Assembly: GCA_013397115.1 (NCBI GenBank)
Contig: VWZW01006289.1
Location: 4,318,826-4,382,825 of the forward strand
Direction: 5' to 3'
DNA: 64,000 nt
Origin: Edolisoma coerulescens
Taxonomy: Eukaryota; Chordata; Aves; Passeriformes; Campephagidae
Shown: positions 44,214-55,445 of the stretch, one piece after another
Position numbering within the stretch: position 1 is the first letter of the stretch
Layout of the letters: every line of letters begins with the position of its first letter
The notes under the pieces: generated by a model
What the model saw: only the letters and a program-made list of their open reading frames with translations
Told to the model about the DNA's origin: nothing
Databases searched by the model: none
Program-made: the position numbers and the translations under genes

Positions 44214-44263
44214 CATGAACCTAAAATAGAGTTTACTATTTCCATGAACTCTATTTGTTCATG
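44214..44263. repeat. 17-bp inverted repeat with a 3-base bulge
   Basis: CATGAAC (44214-44220) plus AAATAGAGTT (44224-44233) pair with AACTCTATTT (44247-44256) plus GTTCATG (44257-44263). Only CTA is unpaired on the left arm; the loop is 13 bases. Confidence 0.85.
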
Positions 44264-47200
44264 AATAAATGACACTTGAGATGATGGAATCTGTTTAAAT
44301 GGTATCTCTCAAGAGCTGAAATGGTCTTGAACACATAACCTTCCCAAAACTTACAAGAATAGTCTCTGAAGTTCTATGCCTTCTTTTTAAGCCAAAATAT
44401 TAATAATTCTTAGTACATGGAGACAGTTGTAAACCTGGAAAGCCATGTCTGGACTGCCCTATTGCAATGTGGTTCTGTTGGCAGCCCTGAGGTCAAATTT
44501 CCTGACCAAATTCCCTTAGTACTTCCATGTACTTCTGGAATGTTCTCTTGCATATGGTAGTCATGTTTTCACTTGAACAGGGAAATGTGTGGGACAGAAC
44601 AATGCAAATATCCAACACCTCTAGGATATACCCCCCATACAGCCTCAATACCAGTGCACTGCAGTGCCTCTCCTGAAGTACATAAGTCTATCCACTCTCA
44701 CAAGACTTTGTAGAATTAGATCATGGGATCTTCGTGCCATAACCCTGTTCCTCCTTTCTGCACATAGAATATCTCTCTTCAAAAAACCATGGCATACATA
44801 CGCCTCTCATTTCTAAGTATGGCACCCAAGCAAATGACAGTATGCTACCCCTGAGAAATCATCAAATCAGGAGACAATCTGGACAGAATTAGTTTATTAG
44901 GGCATAGTCTGAGAAAGTCAGATGCAGCAACTCCTATTTTAAAGAGACCACTGACAATTTGGACCAAGTCAACAGAGAGAAGAAAGCATTGACACACAGA
45001 GGAAGAAAAGTTGGTGGAGCCTTAGGAGCCAAAGGCAATAACTCTGATTGGAAGGAGGCTGTGTATAAGGAGGTCCATCATAAGACGGCTGTGCTGCTTC
45101 TTCTATTCTTGGAATGAAAGATGGGAAGACATCTCAAAACTAGTAACTCAAAACATAAAGGAGAAAAGGATACCCCTAAAGTATGCTTCAAAGGATACCT
45201 TAGGAATGTACCCCTAAAGGATACTTTCAGAAAGACAGAAACACATCTGCCATGCACATAAGCCTATGAGTGACCTCCTCCTCCCATTTGCTTTGTAAGA
45301 CCTTCCAACCTAGTGAGGCAAACTCTTTAGCTTGTTTGAAATCATTTCCTAGGGGCAGTGAGAATTGTCCCAAAGATATTCACTGCCCAGCACCATGCTT
45401 CCAGGCTGGCAACCTCTTCCATTATGCATCTACAAGTTATTCTTCTGTCACATCCGTGTGAGCACTAATCACAAGCCAGAGATCAGTTATTCTCTCACGC
45501 TGTGTAGGATATAGTTCTGCTACACCTACAGTCATCTGAAAAACTCATTTGGGATATATTCAGACTATCGTCCCTACTAGTGATGAGGAGGAACAATTGT
45601 CTTTTGCTGATTCCCTACTCCATAAGCTCCACTTCAGAACTTTCCAAGAAAATTACTCAACATTTCTAGGAAGCAAGATGATGAAATCCTTAAGGGAGAT
45701 TTACGGTAGAAAATAACAAGACAGTGTTCATTCTGTAGAAAAGGAAGGAGAGTGAAGTAGATCACTTTTAGACCAGACTTCATGCAATTTCACCATTGCT
45801 CAGAGGGACTCTTCATTTACACACAACACACATGCATAACTAGTTCTATCAATGCTGTCTGAACATGAGGATGAACATGGATATAAGCCCAGAATTCCCT
45901 CTGGCAGAGAACTGTGTATTATCAAACACAACAAAAAATAACCAGATCAAAAGCAGTGTCCCAGGAGAATCTCACAATCTTATCCATTCTGGACACTTTC
46001 TTTTGAATAACTGGGCAAACAGCCCAAAGCCTGATCTGGTTAGAATTGCACATCAGGTTTATACATTTGACAACAATTAAATATTTTTGTACTTTCAAAC
46101 ATGTGTTTGTTCTCTGGACTTAAGGTCCTTTGGGACTGCCCTTAGCTCTACTGCCGTTTTCTTTGTCTTCCCTATGAGATCTGCATGCACATGCTCAGAT
46201 CCCAGGAGACGGGAGCCCCTGCACATTCAGGTATGGACTAATGACCTCTCACAGAAGACCTGGGAGTCTCCAATCTCATTCCAAGGAAAGGTTTGAAAAA
46301 GATGACTGCCAAGTCATTCTCCCTGGGATCAGGGATATGAGATATTGTGCTGCTTCTGACTAGGAGGTGCTCCGCCAGCATTTTTCTGACATGCTTTGAA
46401 ACTAATGCAAGGAACGGCTTCTGTCAGACAAAACAGCAGTATTCTTGGATCAAGACTAGCAGAAGACTGGCCAGGATGACAGACTGTGATGTTTGTGATG
46501 ATGTCTTGGGAGCAGTATCCCATTGCTCACCTTCCAAAAGTTCAGGAAAATTACATCCATATACCCTAGACAGTGAGTTCAGGAGTATGTTTTCTGATGT
46601 AGAAAAATGATGGAGGCTGTACTCAGTATGGAATGATTTTTTTTTTCCTTGCAGTTTTACAGGATGTTCAAAATTTTTGTTTCAAGTAATGGGGGACAAG
46701 AATGTTTTCAGGTTGAAGAAGGAAGGGAGAGTAGAGTCAGGAAGACGTGGAGGTGTGCTCTAGAGAACAATCAAGTCTGCTTGTGGACAGAAGCCTGCTC
46801 TTACAGGAACCAAAGGAGAGACTCCTAGATGCTGAGAGAACACAGAGGAGAAACAAAAGGGAGAATATAATTTGAAAGGGAGGACAAGGAAAGAGAGAGA
46901 CAAGATAAAAGTCTTGAAGCCAGGAAAAGGCCCTGAGAGTAGGTGATGAAGATGGCCAATGAACATTTACACAAATGGCCTTCAGCTGCACCTCTTCCAT
47001 TCCAGGAACAACTGACTGAAGCCACATCCACGATCAATGAGTTAAGAGCCATAAGTGCTTATTGTCAGAAAAAACTGCACAGATTGTGGCTCCAAAGGTA
47101 AGAGCCACTCAAAAAAGATGCATGTGAAAACCCTTTTATATAGGTGATTGTACTCAAGACGTAAAACTACTGCACTGTGGGCATTGATACTGTGTATTAC

Positions 47201-49014
47201 CAAAGGGTGCTTTCCACACAGATGTGACAAACTTGAATCAGTCTTTCAGAGCTTATAAGAGGCTATCAAACAAATGTAGATAGGCTCAAGTACCACAAGC
47301 TGAATATTATTCTGGGGGGAGAGGGGGAAAAAAGGCCAACCCAACATCCTAGTGAGACTAAGAACATGCACACACCCATTGTGATGGAAAAGCAATCAAG
47401 AGGGACAAGTTTTTTGGGGAGAACAGCACTTCTGCTATGTTTCTCTGATCCTCCATATAGCTTGCATAAATTAGTAAGGGAGGACCTAGGCAGACTGTAG
47501 GACTTGTCTCGTCTGAGAATGCCATGTGTCTGGGCATTTTGAAGAGCAAACACCTTCCACACTCCTTCTGAGAACATCCTCATGCCCAGACAGTAGCCAC
47601 ACAAAATTTAACGCAAGATCAGACTTCATTAGCTTCCTGGTGGATTTACCACAGATTACTACAAGAATACAAATTTCCTGTGTTCACAATATATCATCTC
47701 TTCTTACCTCTTGTCCACATGTAATCACTTAGATTCACAGAGTGGGCCTTATGAGCAAGGCCTTGGGGAATAATTCTAGCATACACATGCAAACACATAT
47801 GCAATAATGGAAGGTTATATAAATTTTTTAAAAGGTATTTGGTGACATGAACTGGTTTCTACTTCTTCCTCTGCTCTACTGCTTTCATTTCTTGTAAAGT
47901 TAATCGGAAGTTCACAACAGAGAAAATGTAACTTGAGAAGGAATTTATATGTTCTTCAAATTATTCTCCTCCAAAGGGAGATGCTGAATTAAAGCACCAA
48001 AACCTTCTTAAGGTTCTGGGATGTAAGCCACAGGAGACACACATGTTGTAGACCTCCAAATCCCATTTCCCTCAGAAGATTATAATCTCTTCCATTAGCA
48101 CACTACTATGTATTTTAATTTTACCTGAGGCACCATCATCACTACTACTCTGTTCATTGTATGAATGACAAATGACGCACTATTTTGTTCTCATTTGTTC
48201 TTAAAAACTCCTTCTACTAAAAAATTTAGGCTCTGTGACATTTATCAGTATGTGTTAATTCATATTCTCAAACACATTCTGAACTGCTGAAATTCAGAGA
48301 AACAGTGAGGTATTTTTGCTGTATCCATCCTCGTAAGTCCCTTGCTCCCTCACACAACCTAAACCATGCCTGTGTCAGATGAAGAAAGTATTCACTTTAC
48401 CTTTTCTTCTCTCTCTGTAGGAGAACTACATATATGAATATGTTTATCATAATCTCACTTTGCAAAACAATTTTTGTCAAGGTTTCAAAACTGAATTTCC
48501 CTTTTTTAAAAAAGTTACCTCATTTTACATATAGTTTTGCATGTGAGGTTATAAATTATTTATCCTTTTATAGAAAAAAAACTTCAGGGATGTGGCTGAT
48601 GTTTTTAGAAATTTGTTCATAAAACCCCCTGTTTATAAAATTTCCCAAAGATTTCACCATTGTTTTTCTAGAGATACAAGATATTTGTAAAACTGAAGAG
48701 ACCAAGATTAGATCCCTCAATCAATTCTTAACCACTGAAATATATGGAGTCATTTTAAAACATGTTTTTGAGTTAAAAACCAAACAAAAAGCCCTTGATC
48801 TTAAGGCAGTTCTTACAATTGTAACATTCTAGGGCAAGCTCCTCTGATGACCCCAGTAAGAATAAGCACAGTCTGTAAACACCAGATTGTTTTCACTACA
48901 TAACTAAGTATGGATTTCAGTGTGTAAATCCAGACATGACAGCTAGAATGTTTCCAGTGACATCACAGGAGTTGATGACACTGTGGTGAACACATTATGA
49001 GTAAGTGGATGCAG

Positions 49015-49115
49015 TTTAACGGCACCAGTTCTGGCTCTACCACTCACCCGCTGTCACTGTGAGTCTTTGAAACATCTCGTTACACCTGAGTCTCTGTCAA
49101 GAGAAAATCCTAATT
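49015..49115 (+). mobile_element. MIR-like SINE fragment
   Basis: CAGTTCTGGCTCTACCACTCACC, then GCTGTCACTGTGAGTCTTTG and CCTGAGTCTCTG, parallels the MIR segment 'cctggctctgccacttactagctgtgtgacctt...cctcagtttc'. Diverged. Confidence 0.45.
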
Positions 49116-49204
49116 CAGAGGCTCAGGTTCTCATTTCTGCCATAAACAAAGCATAACCTGGGGAAACCACTTCTCTACCTCTGCATCTCCATCCTCCGCT
49201 GGTC

Positions 49205-50302
49205 TCACAGGGGCAGTGGCTCTTTGTTACATTCTCTGCAGATCTCATCTACTACAGTTCCACCTGTTCCAGGACAGTGACTTTCTCCAGTGCTATACAG
49301 AGCCATTTTTAAAAGGATACCAAGTACTGCCATTGCAAAGCACAGAAAAACAATAATCACTTCCCCTGGGATTGTGAGTCTGAGCTGTTTGCTCCTTGAT
49401 AGCCTAAAAAACAAAAGTATAATGGATATATTTGAGCAAAATGTTACTATCATAGTAGAACCAAAGGCTGATGGGTGAGAATTAAAAAAAAAAAATTAAA
49501 AGCAAGACTTTGTAGAGTCATCTATGCAGTTTATTTCGCCCTTTGCTCTGAAACATCTGAAAAAAGATCCCATGAAGTGCAGTGTGGTAAAACTAACACT
49601 AATCTGAACTGTTTACATAACTTACGTGTTCCCACTGTTGCATGCAATTAATGTATGGATTTTGCTGAAATCAAGCTCATCAGAGCCTGTATGTAAATTC
49701 AGTGGTCCTGAATACAGAAATTTCACTTGCCCATGATTTTTTCAAGTTACTTTTATAGGGGAAACATTACTACAACCGTTTTATTATTTCTGCTGCTGTG
49801 TTGTTATCAGATAGGCAAAGTCCTGAATTTGAGTCAAATTATTGGTTTCTTAATTTTTTTCAATTTTGCAGCACCTAGAATGAATAGATGGAGGAGTCCA
49901 CAATCACATGTGAATAATCCAAACAGCTATTTCTAAATCCACAGCTCACACATTATGCTATTCTAAATGGGTCTTCATTCCTGTAACTGTTGTGAGGCAA
50001 ATTGTTAATATTGGACTATCAATAGTGATGTCACTAGGAAAATACAACTGTATCAGAGGGATCAGCCCAAAGTGAAAACCGAAGTATACAAGGATTGAGA
50101 TGAAAGAAATCAATACAAATAATGAGAGGGCAATGCGACAAGGCTCTGCAGAGGTGGACTTGCTAACCCTAAACCCTTCCACCTGAATTGTAACAAGTGA
50201 ATCAAAGCACTTGTATATCTGGATCAAGGCACTTTCCAGCTTTGCTTTAGTGACAAGGGAATGGGCATTACCCAGAAGCTGTAGAGTGATGTTCAGAGGC
50301 AG
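49205..50302 (-). other. unidentified exon-like open frames with membrane-type segments
   Basis: On the minus strand two frames look more protein-like than the background. The first, about 50302-49958, follows a possible acceptor (TTTGTTAG), reads LPLNITLQLLGNAHSLVTKA and onward, and includes a hydrophobic stretch around LSLFVLISFISILVYFGF before a stop. The second, about 49405-49205, follows a good pyrimidine tract ending TTTTTTAG and includes GEVIIVFLCFAMAVLGILL, a Cys-containing tail and a stop. Codon use looks ordinary for vertebrate coding DNA. I found no clean donor that joins them in phase, and I do not recognise either protein. They may be chance frames or relics of a lost gene. Confidence 0.2.
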
Positions 50303-51429
50303 CTAACAAACCACCAGCTCAGCTTTTCTTTTCCACAGGGCAAGCACTCTGAATGCTCCTCCTCCCCTTAACTTGCTGAAACTTGCAGTTGTGATTCACA
50401 ACCTGACCAACACTGATAGATAACAAACCACTGACCTTGAGGGCGGCTTTGTATGTCAGCCTTCTTATTGCGTTGAGTCACCGCACTCCTCGTGTGTGTT
50501 ATTTTAAGTAGCACATTTATCAGCCAGTACCAAAAAGAATACGTGGCCATGTGTATTTTATTAGTGGGTTTTGAGTATTAAAAAAAGAAAAATCGGAAAA
50601 AAATAACCACTTTATTTAAAAAAAAAATGGCTTGAAGGCTCTGGCACACTTTAAACATCTCCTTGTTTTCAGTTACAACATAAGGAATCTATATGGATGC
50701 TAATATGTTTGCATTTGTAGCTTTTCCAGACTTTTTTTCCCCAGCACACCGCAGTATAGCAATGTCAGAAATATACCATTCCCCATAACAGGACACATCT
50801 GTGGTGAATCTGCACAGAAGCAATTAATTTCCTTGTGGTATTTTTACACTGGGGTCTTAATGCAAGTCCCCACTATACAAATAAAAAGCTCTAGACAGCT
50901 CCTGCTGCCTGATAAAAAAAAAAAAAATCAGATTAAGAAGGGCTGTTTGGCCTAGGACTGCTACAGGCAATGACTTGTAATGAGGCATCCCAACACTAAT
51001 TATGAAGCTTATTAAAGAGAATTGTTTAAGTTGTACTAGAGTGTATGCTATAATCACGTTAAGGGAGATATGCATACTGAATTGGGGTTCTCCAGTTTCT
51101 TCTCTCAGAGAAGTGGACCCACTACTTAATGAAGCCAATTTGGGTCTCCATTTATAGCAGCAATATCATCATGCTCAGCAGACTGGTCAAGATGAATTTG
51201 ATGGAGAGGCAGGTGAGAACCCCAGCAGCTTGGTGATAATTCACACATCATAGCCTTCACAACTAACTAACATCTGCAGGAGAGTGGGCCAAGAAACTGT
51301 CAAAAACAAATACTTTCTATCCAGGATTTTATTATTAAACTTCTCCCAATTGTTCAGTAAGGTTGAAAAAGCAATATTTCAGTGTACTGTTTCAGGAAAG
51401 GAAAAAAAAAAAGATTAATAAAGATGTTA

Positions 51430-51650
51430 GGAGGCTGAACTGCTGTGAGATTTGTTTAATTATTCCCCACAGTACTGCCCCAGCAATCTGCTGACATTTA
51501 GCCCCGACCTTGCAAATCCTCAGTAAATATTAATATATCAACTCAAACAGGGACCGTTGTTTTATTGGTTCACGGAGCTCAGAGAGATTCGCCACAGCAG
51601 TGAAAAATAATGTGCAGAACTGAGGAAGAACGGCTCCTTTGATATCACCT
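51430..51650. promoter_or_regulatory. candidate conserved non-coding element
   Basis: Complex, non-repetitive sequence mixes AT-rich homeobox cores (TTTAATTATTCC, AAATATTAATATATC) with a CCAAT-type box (TTATTGGTTC) and little simple repeat. It differs in texture from the surrounding desert. Conservation cannot be tested here. Confidence 0.35.
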
Positions 51651-51797
51651 TCTGCTGCACACATGTGCTGGGAGCATCAACAAAATGGAAATTCTGTTAC
51701 TTTGCCACAGCTGTAGAGTGACACTTCAGATGCCTTTGCTTCCCTTTGTACAGGCTGCTGGAATAATCCCAAAACCACAGTGGCAAGAGATTAGAAA

Positions 51798-51838
51798 ACA
51801 CACACACGCACGCGTGCGCGCACATATACACACACACG
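51798..51838. repeat. alternating purine-pyrimidine tract (CA/CG/TA)
   Basis: Forty-one bases alternate strictly between purine and pyrimidine, with a CG-rich centre GCACGCGTGCGCGC flanked by CA repeats. A GA-rich tract (51838-51860) follows. Confidence 0.9.
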
Positions 51839-51969
51839 GAGGAAGAGAGAGAGAAAGAGATCACATTTTATTATCTGACACAGTGGATATTTTAATAATG
51901 GTGGGCTCCCACCTTAAAACCTAATAAGCTTTGCCAAGAACAATGAACGTGCTAAAAAGAGCCAAGGAG

Positions 51970-52490
51970 AGCTGTGTGCAATCTATTGGGATCTGTTTAC
52001 TATGGTGACTTTGCTGTTTGCCTCCATGAGTGCCACACAAACTTCTTTTTTCTCCAAACAGTTGCCCCCACTGACTGCTTCCTAATGTATTTTATGCACC
52101 TACAGTCCTCACAAATCCTGACAAAGTACCCCGAATTTATTTTCTCCCTTTTATTTGCTTGCCTCAAATGCAAATGTACATTATTAAAATATCTTCTCAT
52201 AACTATACCTCCATTACTAATAGACGAGTGTTTGATGTGGGTCAATACTGCATCCAAAATTCTTGGGTTTAGGGGAAAGGGCTGCTGTGCAACATTTGGC
52301 ATTCAGATGTATTGAGCTGCAGAGTTAATGCGTGATTAATTTTATTCATAAAAATGTTAATCACTTCATTGTGAGATCTCTTTAACATTCTGTGCACCGA
52401 ACACCTTTTAACTTCTTTTTCACACAAGCTCACAAATGTATTTAATATTTTCAAACATTCTGTTATTACCAATAACACTGGTAATTAAAC
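51970..52490. promoter_or_regulatory. candidate conserved non-coding element, open on both strands
   Basis: Long open frames run on both strands over the same bases (plus 51974-52315; minus 52302-52000), a pattern that can occur in strongly constrained or compositionally even non-coding DNA. Neither translation resembles a known protein and neither has a family-like start. Motifs include CAAATGCAAATG (POU-like), GCGTGATTAATTTTATTC and ACACAAGCTCACAAATG. Likely a regulatory element of the IRX1 domain. Confidence 0.4.
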
Positions 52491-52929
52491 ATACATTTAA
52501 AATGCAATAAAAAGCTGGCAAGTAACGGCACGACACTGAACACAAATGGAAGCCCATTGCCCACTGCCTCTCCTGTGCCCCCTCCCCCTTGCCAGCAACT
52601 GACCAGTTTCTTTAATGTGCACTTGTTTGCAGAGTCCCAGAGGCATTTTTTTCCCTCAAGCCTACTCTAACCCTCATTGACACAGACGAATACCATGAAA
52701 ATAATACAGCCATGTAGCAAGCTATAGATGGTTCTAAAAATACTTCTGTTCTCAGGGAGGGGAGGATCACAGTGTTGGGCACATTGTGGCAGGTTGGGGG
52801 CTCTGAGGGGGTTGTTTTGGGCTGGGATGGGGTTGGGGTTTTTTTGAGACAAGCACTCAAGCCTCATCTGAGAGTGGTGTCAGGCACTGGTGGGTGTGCC
52901 GGCTGCACTCACTGACTTCTTGTTTCCAG

Positions 52930-53300
52930 CTGGGCAAGGCTATTGTGAGTGTATTCAGCCAATGCACTCATGAAACTGGATAAATGGATTAGTGGATCAG
53001 AGACACCATCGGCATCTTCAAAAGGAAAACAGCAGCCTGCAAAAAGACTGACATTTGTGTACTGGGGCAGAGGGTGTGTGAATGCTCTGCCTCCTCCAAA
53101 GGGACAAGACAGTGATAAACTTTCCACACTGACCACCTCACTTTGTGCTACAATTGACCAACAAAATAAATGGATTGCTTCATTGTTTTTGAACCGTAGG
53201 CAGCACAGGGAAAGTGCTCCTTGTGCAGCAACAAAGGACAACGCATTGTGTGGGGCCAACAGCTCAAAATAAAACCTTTAATTATCTACGGGTCAGCCAT
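52930..53300. promoter_or_regulatory. candidate enhancer with SOX-like sites
   Basis: Again both strands are open (plus 52949-53272, minus 53259-52909) with no protein resemblance. SOX-type cores cluster at the right end: ATTGACCAACAAAAT near 53152, TTCATTGTTTTTG near 53179, and AACAAAG (53230-53236) facing CATTGTG (53244-53250). The facing pair is 7 bases apart, slightly wider than usual SOX dimer spacing. Confidence 0.35.
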
Positions 53301-54939
53301 AAATCTGGAATAAAAATAAATGTTACTTTTTAAACTCGCCTTTAATTCTGCATGGAGTTTATGCCGGCGCTTTCTATTCTCTCAGGAGAGGCACTACCAG
53401 GACTTGGTGTGCACCCCACGTTTGCATTTTTGCATCAGCTTGACTCCCAAGGAACGTGTTAGGAAACAAGTTTGGCCATCAGACACGAAGGATGTCTATA
53501 ATGTTAATTAAAGTAAGCAAGAACAGATAAAATATGGGGTTTTTTTCACGTTTTTTTAAAACACCCATGCACATATTCTCTTTTCACATACGCAAAAAAA
53601 GAAGCCAAAACTAATATTAATAGTGGTGACGGGACTCAAGTAAATTAATTCCTTACAGAAGTACATTGTTTAGTTTTAAGAGCTCATATTTTCGAAGTCT
53701 TAAATTTTCAATACCTATTTCTATGGGGTTTTCAGTCTCCTGGTACCCAGCGATTCCTGTCCACATGGCTGGTTTTATGGGCAAGCTATGAATGGCACTG
53801 CATGGGGGCACCGCACAATGGGGAACACCAACCTCGCCAGGAGCCGTTTCTGTAACTTTTCAGTGGAAAACACGCCACGCAGGCTATGTTTATTACATGT
53901 TCCAGTTTTACTTGATTTGTTACTCCCAGGTAAGTTTTACTGCTGAAACCCGGAGACTTGAAGCCTGGAATCGGGCCCCACGTCGCTCCTCACCACAGCC
54001 CCCAGAGAGCCAGTGGTGGGCTCAGGCCCTGCTGGCCGTCACCATGGCCCTTCCTGGCAGAGGGGGAGCTGCATGGCTCAGCTCCATGGCTGCCACCCAC
54101 TCCCCACAGGCCAGCAGGGACTTGCCACAGCTTTTTTCAGCTGTGGTTACCTGATCCATGGTGGGCAGCTGGGTTTTGGAGCCAGCGGGAGGCTCCCCTC
54201 CATCCACCTGCAGGCCTTCACGCAGGGCATGGGTGCACAGAGGTCACCAAGATGGCAGGGGCACCTCACCCCGGAACTGAGGCAGGTCTGGGGATGGAGG
54301 GCGTGTGCTGAAGCCCACGTTTGATGCTCTCTTACACAGAGCACTTACAACTCATCGGCCCCTTCCCTGCGCTGCTTGTGTGCCTCTGTCAGCCCCAGCT
54401 ACTCTTTACATCTCGCCTTTTAAAGGACATTAGGGAATTAAAAAAATATAAAGACAAAAAAAAAATAAAATTAAACATACCCCCAAAGGATTGGAGCTAG
54501 CCAGGTGATGTAGACTCCCTTTATCAGAGCGCGGTGCCCACCCTCAGGGCACACCCCGGGGCAGCCTGGGCCCCATTCCCGTGCCGAGGTGCCCATCCCT
54601 CGGGGCGGGCACTGGCACCCCGCCTCTCCTCCGGGGCCAGGCGGCCCAGCGCGGCTCTTCCCGCCCCTGCCTGATGGGGACGGCGGTGAGACAGGGCCCC
54701 GCAGCCCCTTCCTGGGGGCCGGCCGGCGGTGGGCGCGGGCGGCCGGAGCGGGGGACCCGCGTCAGCGGGAGCCCCGCGGGGCAGAACTAATGCCGGGCCC
54801 GTATTGTCCCCCGCCAGCCGCCGGGTGGTTTCAATACGAGCCTGTTTAACAAGGGGCCGATGGCCGACCGAGGCGCAGAGCCACCGCTGCCTCCGGCCCC
54901 CGCCTCCCCGCCCCCCCCGCTCCGCGCTCTTTGTAATAG

Positions 54940-55110
54940 TCTCATCTACAAGGACGATTGAAACTTTATAGTGCATGATTCATAGAGCGGGGCTGCGCTC
55001 GGAGCCGCGGCGCATATTACATTAATCAGTGTCAGGCCACTAAAACAGAGATATGAATATGAATTCTCCATATTGCAGGGGAGATAAATGTGCTTGTGAA
55101 TAATTGATCG
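54940..55110. promoter_or_regulatory. candidate conserved enhancer core inside the CpG cluster
   Basis: After the CpG-dense block the sequence switches to homeobox-type AT motifs (ACATTAATCAG, GAATAATTGATC, ATGAATATGAATTC). This style is typical of conserved non-coding elements near developmental regulators. The call rests on style alone; no alignment was possible. Confidence 0.35.
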
Positions 55111-55120
55111 GCGCCCATGG

Positions 55121-55164
55121 AAAAAAAAAAAAAGAGTAAAAAAAAAAAAAGTAAAAAAAGAAAA
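55121..55164. repeat. A-rich tract
   Basis: Runs of 13, 13 and 7 A separated by GAGT, GT and G. It sits between two CpG-dense blocks. Confidence 0.9.
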
Positions 55165-55339
55165 GGGCTGGGGCGGGTGGGGGAAAACATGGTCATACCA
55201 TGAAAGTTAGCGGGAGATCGAACGAGCCCCGTTACGAGGGCTGGTGCGGGGCTGCCGGCGGGGCGGGGGTAGCCTCACCTCGCACCGCGCCCCCGCCCCA
55301 GCTCCGCCGGTCGCTGCTGTCGGCGGCGGCTTCGGGGCC

Positions 55340-55445
55340 GCTCCAGTTTCAAGCGAGCGCATCAAAAACTCAACTAACGCAGCAAAAATGGATGACAGGA
55401 GCCGGGAATGATAACAATCATAGGAATGAGCCAGTTTGAGTACAC
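55340..55445. promoter_or_regulatory. candidate conserved element at CpG island edge
   Basis: A non-repetitive stretch directly abuts the island and contains AAAATGGATGACAGGAGC (TGACAG is a MEIS/TGIF-type core) and GATAACAATCATAGGAATG (GATA and SOX-like cores). Inferred from motif content only. Confidence 0.3.

Larger units (their letters stand above)
40451..49014. other. intergenic desert
   Basis: AT-rich to about 44 kb, then moderately GC-richer with a purine-rich plus strand at 46.6-47.0 kb. Inverted repeats at 42710 and 44214 and the C-A homopolymer at 42995 are the only discrete features. The overlapping frames at 46.3-47.6 kb show no protein resemblance. Confidence 0.65.
50303..54524. 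other. intergenic region with enhancer-like blocks
   Basis: No gene seen. Holds the candidate elements at 51.43, 51.97 and 52.93 kb, the alternating tract at 51.8 kb, and a GC-rich patch at about 53790-54345 whose frames are open in several phases on both strands. Confidence 0.6.
54525..55350. promoter_or_regulatory. CpG island pair with AT-rich centre
   Basis: Two very CpG-dense blocks (54525-54940 and 55200-55350) flank a 54940-55110 segment that is AT-rich and motif-like rather than island-like. Between them lie A-tracts (55121-55164) and a G-run cluster (55165-55183). The 150-residue minus-strand frame at 54976-54524 is low-complexity Gly/Arg/Ala/Pro and overlaps equally long frames on the other strand, so I do not call a gene. 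Confidence 0.65.

Noticed and set aside
54524..54976. 150-codon minus-strand frame
   Set aside because: Low-complexity Gly/Arg/Ala/Pro inside a CpG island, overlapped by similar frames on the other strand; no family resemblance.
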